Source: Dyadobacter psychrophilus
GTDB taxonomy: Bacteria; Bacteroidota; Bacteroidia; Cytophagales; Spirosomataceae
Length of the DNA: 64,000 nucleotides
Reading direction: 5' to 3'
Assembly: GCF_900167945.1 (NCBI RefSeq)
Contig: NZ_FUZA01000001.1
Span: forward strand, 1,240,001-1,304,000
Part shown: one piece after another, positions 60,670-64,000 of the stretch
How the letters are laid out: every line of letters starts with the position of its first letter
Position numbering within the stretch: the first letter of the stretch is position 1
Translations under genes and position numbers: made by a program
Notes under the pieces: generated by a model
The model's input: the letters and a program-made list of their open reading frames with translations, nothing else
Database searches by the model: none
Told to the model about the DNA's origin: nothing

Positions 60670-63600
60670 ATGAAAAAAGTTCTGCTATTAGCAATGTTTT
60701 GCTTACTTAGCACATGGATGTCCGTCTACGGGCAGAGTGTTCAAATTACCGGAAAAGTCACAACGGATAGTGATGCTTCCCCTTTGCCGGGTGCTACTGT
60801 TCAGATCAAGGGTTCGACCGTTGGGACGCAAACGGACGCCGATGGAAATTACACCATCAGCGCGCCTTCCGCAGCATCTGTAATTGTGTTTAGTTTCGTG
60901 GGTATGACGGCACAGGAAATCACTGTGGGAAGCCAGAGTGTCATTGATGTGAAAATGTCAAGTGACACGCGCAGTTTGAGCGAAGTGGTGGTAACTGGTT
61001 TCGGATCACAGATCAAGCGCGACCTGACCGGTAACATTGCCCAGGTGAAAGGAACGGAAATTCAAAATATGCCTGTTGCGAGTGTGGACGCTGCATTGCA
61101 GGGACGCGCAGCAGGGGTTTATGTCAACAGCGGCTCAGGCAAGCTTGGACAGGCAATTAATGTGCGTATTCGTGGAAATTCATCTATCAGCGCAAGCAGC
61201 CAGCCATTATATGTGGTGGATGGAATGCCTATTACAACTTCAGACCAGAGCAACAGCGATGGCGGTGCAACTAACCCGTTATCCGACATCAACTCTAACG
61301 ACATTGAATCCATTGAAATCCTGAAAGATGCCTCTGCGGGTGCTATCTACGGTTCCCGCGCTGCAAACGGCGTGGTTTTGATCACGACGAAGCGTGGTAA
61401 GGCAGGAAAAACGAATGTCAGCATCAATTATCAGCTTGGAACTTCGGAAGCAACGAGACGTGTGAAATTTTTGAATGCGGAGCAATACGTGAAATTTTAC
61501 ACGGCGGCCGCATTGAACAGCGACCGCATTGACGAAATTGACCCAAGCGATCCGGAATCAAGCACGGCTTACTTCCTTGACCGGCTGGACTATTACAGCT
61601 TGGGAACTGCGAATACGCCTCAGCAAAAGGATTATCCATGGCAAGATCAGGCATTCAACAAAGGCGCAATGCAGCAGCTTGACTTTCAGCTCAATGGCGG
61701 AAGTGAAAAGACGAAATTCTTTCTTTCTGGTCAATATCTGGATCAAAAAGGAACTATCATCGGGAATGAGCTGGATCGGATTTCCGGGCGTATGAACCTG
61801 GATCATCAGGCTTATAACTGGTTGCAGGTAGGATTATCAATGGGTTTGGCAAGGACAGTGAATAAGCGCCTGCCGGGAGACAACTCATTTTCTAACCCGC
61901 TGCAAATGGCCGCATTAACACCGCTCACGCCATTTACTGATCCGGAAACTGGCCTGCCGATCGGAACTCCTCCGGGGGATGTGAATTTGCCACTGTATTT
62001 TAATCCGATGATTTCGATCAACTATGCGAGTTTTACAGCGACTTCATTCCGAAACCTGACCAATGCTTATGCGCAAATCAACCTTTTGCCTTCGCTGAAA
62101 TTCCGCAGTGAGCTTGGAATTGACTTATTGAACCAGAATGAGGAAAGCTATTATCAAAGCCAGAACATTCGGAATATCGATCAGGCGACGAATGGTCTGG
62201 GAGAAAATTTTGGAACATTTGTAACGAATTATAATACAAACAACTTTTTGAGCTTCGATAAAACTTTTGACGTGCATGCTTTAAGTGCAACGCTTGGAAT
62301 GTCATATCAGCAATCGCAAACGAAGATAAGCTCGACTGCCGGAACACAGTTCCCTTCCAACTCTTACAAAAAAATCGCAAGTGCTGCTACCAAGTCGGAC
62401 GGAAGTTCCAGTGAAACGAATTACCGTTTCCTTTCCTATTTTCTGCGTTTGAACTACAAATTTTCAGAAAAATATCTGCTGGCTGCCAGCGCCCGTATTG
62501 ACGGATCTTCCAGATTTGGCGCTAACTCCCGCTACGGATTTTTCCCTTCCGTATCCGCCGGATGGGTTTTGACGGAAGAATCATTTCTGAAAAACAACAA
62601 TACGCTGAGCTTTCTTAAATTAAGAGGAAGCTACGGTACAACCGGAAACTCTGAAATTGGCGATTTTCCGCAGCTCGGATTGTTTTCGGGAGATGCTGGT
62701 TATGCTGGTGCAGCCGGTCAGCGCCCTTCACAGCTTGCTAACCCCAACTTGAAATGGGAAACGACAAACCAGGCGGATTTTGGTCTTGATTTTGGTTTAT
62801 TCAACAACCGTATCAACGGGGAAATTGATTACTACGTTAAGAAAACCAATGGTTTGCTGCTGGAAGTCAATGTTCCTGCCACGTCCGGCTTTGCTGTGCG
62901 GGTCGACAACGTAGGCAAGCTGGAAAACAAGGGAGTTGAGTTTGTTTTGAACACTCAAAACATTGTAGGCAAGTTCAAATGGAACACTTCATTGAACATT
63001 GCTAATAACAAAAACAAGGTTACCGACATTCAGGGGCAGATTATTGAAGGTGGAATCCGCAGTATGAGCCGCGTTATGGAAGGTCAGCCCGTTGGTGTGT
63101 TTTACACGGTTGAATATGCCGGGGTAGACAAAGCAAACGGCGATGCACTCTTTTACAGAAATACGGAGGAAAATGGAAACATTGACAGATCTACCGTATC
63201 CAATTACAACAGTGCGCGCAGGGTGGTTGCAGGAAATCCAAACCCAAAATTTGTGGGCGGGATCACCAACACTTTTTCCTACGCAGGTTTTGATCTGAAT
63301 GTATTTTTTAATGGCGTTGCGGGAAATAAAATCAACTTCTACGGCGTAGGCCAATATTCCTCTGCCAACGGGATTTATGAAGATAACCAAACAGCAGATC
63401 AGCTCAATTCATGGACTTCTGAGAACACAGACACTGATATTCCCGAGGCTCGTTTCTACAAAGGAAATGGTAACCAGGCTTCAACACGTTACATTTATGA
63501 CGGGTCGTATCTGCGTTTGAGATCTATGACTTTGGGTTACAACTTGCCATCCAGCGTTACGAACCGCCTTAAAATGGACCGTGTCCGCTTGTATGTTTCT

Positions 63601-63759
63601 GCTATGAACCTCGCAACTTTTACGAATTATAAAGGATGGGATCCGGAAGTTAACACCGATGACATTTCCGAAAGGGATTTGAAATTTGCGCTTGGAAACG
63701 ACTTTTACACCGCTCCGCAGCCACGGACGATATTATTCGGCGTGAACATTGGTTTCTAA
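60670..63759 (+). CDS. SusC/RagA family TonB-linked outer membrane protein
   Basis: This 1029-residue protein has a signal peptide (ending SVYGQ) and a carboxypeptidase-regulatory-like domain (about 25-105; VQITGKVTTDSDASPLPGATV). A TonB box (LSEVVVTGFG), the SusC plug (VRIRGNSSISASSQPLYVVDGMP, AGAIYGSRAANGVVLITTKRG) and a barrel ending in aromatic F (ILFGVNIGF) follow. With its SusD partner it imports glycans or peptides across the outer membrane. A partial susD gene follows after 30 bp. No glycoside hydrolase is visible before the window ends, so the substrate is unknown. Confidence 0.95.
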   Translation: MKKVLLLAMFCLLSTWMSVYGQSVQITGKVTTDSDASPLPGATVQIKGSTVGTQTDADGNYTISAPSAASVIVFSFVGMTAQEITVGSQSVIDVKMSSDTRSLSEVVVTGFGSQIKRDLTGNIAQVKGTEIQNMPVASVDAALQGRAAGVYVNSGSGKLGQAINVRIRGNSSISASSQPLYVVDGMPITTSDQSNSDGGATNPLSDINSNDIESIEILKDASAGAIYGSRAANGVVLITTKRGKAGKTNVSINYQLGTSEATRRVKFLNAEQYVKFYTAAALNSDRIDEIDPSDPESSTAYFLDRLDYYSLGTANTPQQKDYPWQDQAFNKGAMQQLDFQLNGGSEKTKFFLSGQYLDQKGTIIGNELDRISGRMNLDHQAYNWLQVGLSMGLARTVNKRLPGDNSFSNPLQMAALTPLTPFTDPETGLPIGTPPGDVNLPLYFNPMISINYASFTATSFRNLTNAYAQINLLPSLKFRSELGIDLLNQNEESYYQSQNIRNIDQATNGLGENFGTFVTNYNTNNFLSFDKTFDVHALSATLGMSYQQSQTKISSTAGTQFPSNSYKKIASAATKSDGSSSETNYRFLSYFLRLNYKFSEKYLLAASARIDGSSRFGANSRYGFFPSVSAGWVLTEESFLKNNNTLSFLKLRGSYGTTGNSEIGDFPQLGLFSGDAGYAGAAGQRPSQLANPNLKWETTNQADFGLDFGLFNNRINGEIDYYVKKTNGLLLEVNVPATSGFAVRVDNVGKLENKGVEFVLNTQNIVGKFKWNTSLNIANNKNKVTDIQGQIIEGGIRSMSRVMEGQPVGVFYTVEYAGVDKANGDALFYRNTEENGNIDRSTVSNYNSARRVVAGNPNPKFVGGITNTFSYAGFDLNVFFNGVAGNKINFYGVGQYSSANGIYEDNQTADQLNSWTSENTDTDIPEARFYKGNGNQASTRYIYDGSYLRLRSMTLGYNLPSSVTNRLKMDRVRLYVSAMNLATFTNYKGWDPEVNTDDISERDLKFALGNDFYTAPQPRTILFGVNIGF

Positions 63760-63789
63760 TTGCATCTTCGGTCATTTAATTAAAAAATC

Positions 63790-64000
63790 ATGAAAAAGAA
63801 AATATTCATATATAGTGTGGCACTTACTGCCGGATTGTTTTTTACGACTGCCTGCAACAGCAAACTGGACGTTGACCCAACGCAAAGCATTGATGAAACC
63901 GACGCATTGAGCACGTCAAAAGACGTAGAAGTGACATTGATCGGCTGTTATGATGCGATCCAGGATGTTGATGTTTACGGTGGTGCATTTCAGTATTCAT
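63790..64000 (+). CDS. SusD/RagB family nutrient-binding lipoprotein (partial, runs off window)
   Basis: The first 70 codons are visible. They encode a lipoprotein signal (MKKKIFIYSVALTAGLFFTTACN, lipidated Cys about residue 22) followed by KLDVDPTQSIDETDAL and VTLIGCYDAIQ, the usual start of SusD-like proteins. It lies 30 bp after the SusC-like gene and would be the surface substrate-binding lid of that importer. The 3' end is outside the window. Confidence 0.9.
   Translation, partial: MKKKIFIYSVALTAGLFFTTACNSKLDVDPTQSIDETDALSTSKDVEVTLIGCYDAIQDVDVYGGAFQYS

Overview
The window looks like a chromosomal segment of a Bacteroidota bacterium, most likely a cytophagalean soil or plant-associated genus such as Dyadobacter or a relative. 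This genus-level guess is an inference from gene content; no rRNA gene is present. Supporting signs are a SusC/SusD pair, several TonB-dependent receptors with a carboxypeptidase-regulatory-like N-terminal domain, a huge FG-GAP protein with a type IX secretion sorting domain, and repeated TAnnTTTG (-7) promoter elements without Shine-Dalgarno sequences. I saw no rRNA, tRNA, CRISPR array, transposase or phage gene. Nearly all of the window is ordinary, densely packed host genome.

Layout. 1-4769 (minus) is an export operon: membrane-fusion protein, ABC ATPase, a secreted proline-rich protein and an FtsX/MacB-type permease cut by the window edge. Divergent from it at 5069 is an NtrC-type sigma54 activator. 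The gap between them holds two 16-bp palindromes spaced exactly 20 bp, followed by a sigma54-like -24/-12 element pointing into the operon. 6500-16449 carries a GH127 arabinofuranosidase, a DUF892 ferritin-like protein, stress and membrane proteins, a TonB receptor, a VapBC-like toxin-antitoxin pair, thiD, a hexitol-phosphatase-like HAD enzyme and an orphan NtrB-like kinase. 16446-25810 holds two APC transporters (one resembling ethanolamine permease, next to a secreted phosphodiesterase), a LytTR regulator, NamZ, a radical SAM protein, an M42 peptidase and a small HExxH membrane protein.

25909-30362 is housekeeping: greA with a terminator-bearing leader, fmt, folA, an esterase and hslU. 30500-41843 is carbohydrate and redox metabolism: a GH92 alpha-1,2-mannosidase, an aldo/keto reductase - sugar dehydrogenase - cytochrome c operon, a siderophore-type TonB receptor, gluconokinase, a phosphoesterase and a DinB protein. 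41882-49421 holds a glycosyltransferase, pgeF, a histone H1-like protein, a SpoU methyltransferase and the FG-GAP giant (14 repeats). 49632-60453 is a NarL-type regulator followed by a surface polysaccharide cluster: acyltransferase-like protein, methyltransferases, wecB, flippase and glycosyltransferases. 60670-64000 starts a SusC/SusD locus that runs off the window.

The most interesting signals are regulatory: the paired palindromes plus sigma54-like promoter at the export operon, the attenuator-like RNA upstream of greA, and several long inverted repeats that are not simple terminators. Several coding starts were moved to internal ATGs, and one gene (wecB) appears to use a real TTG start.
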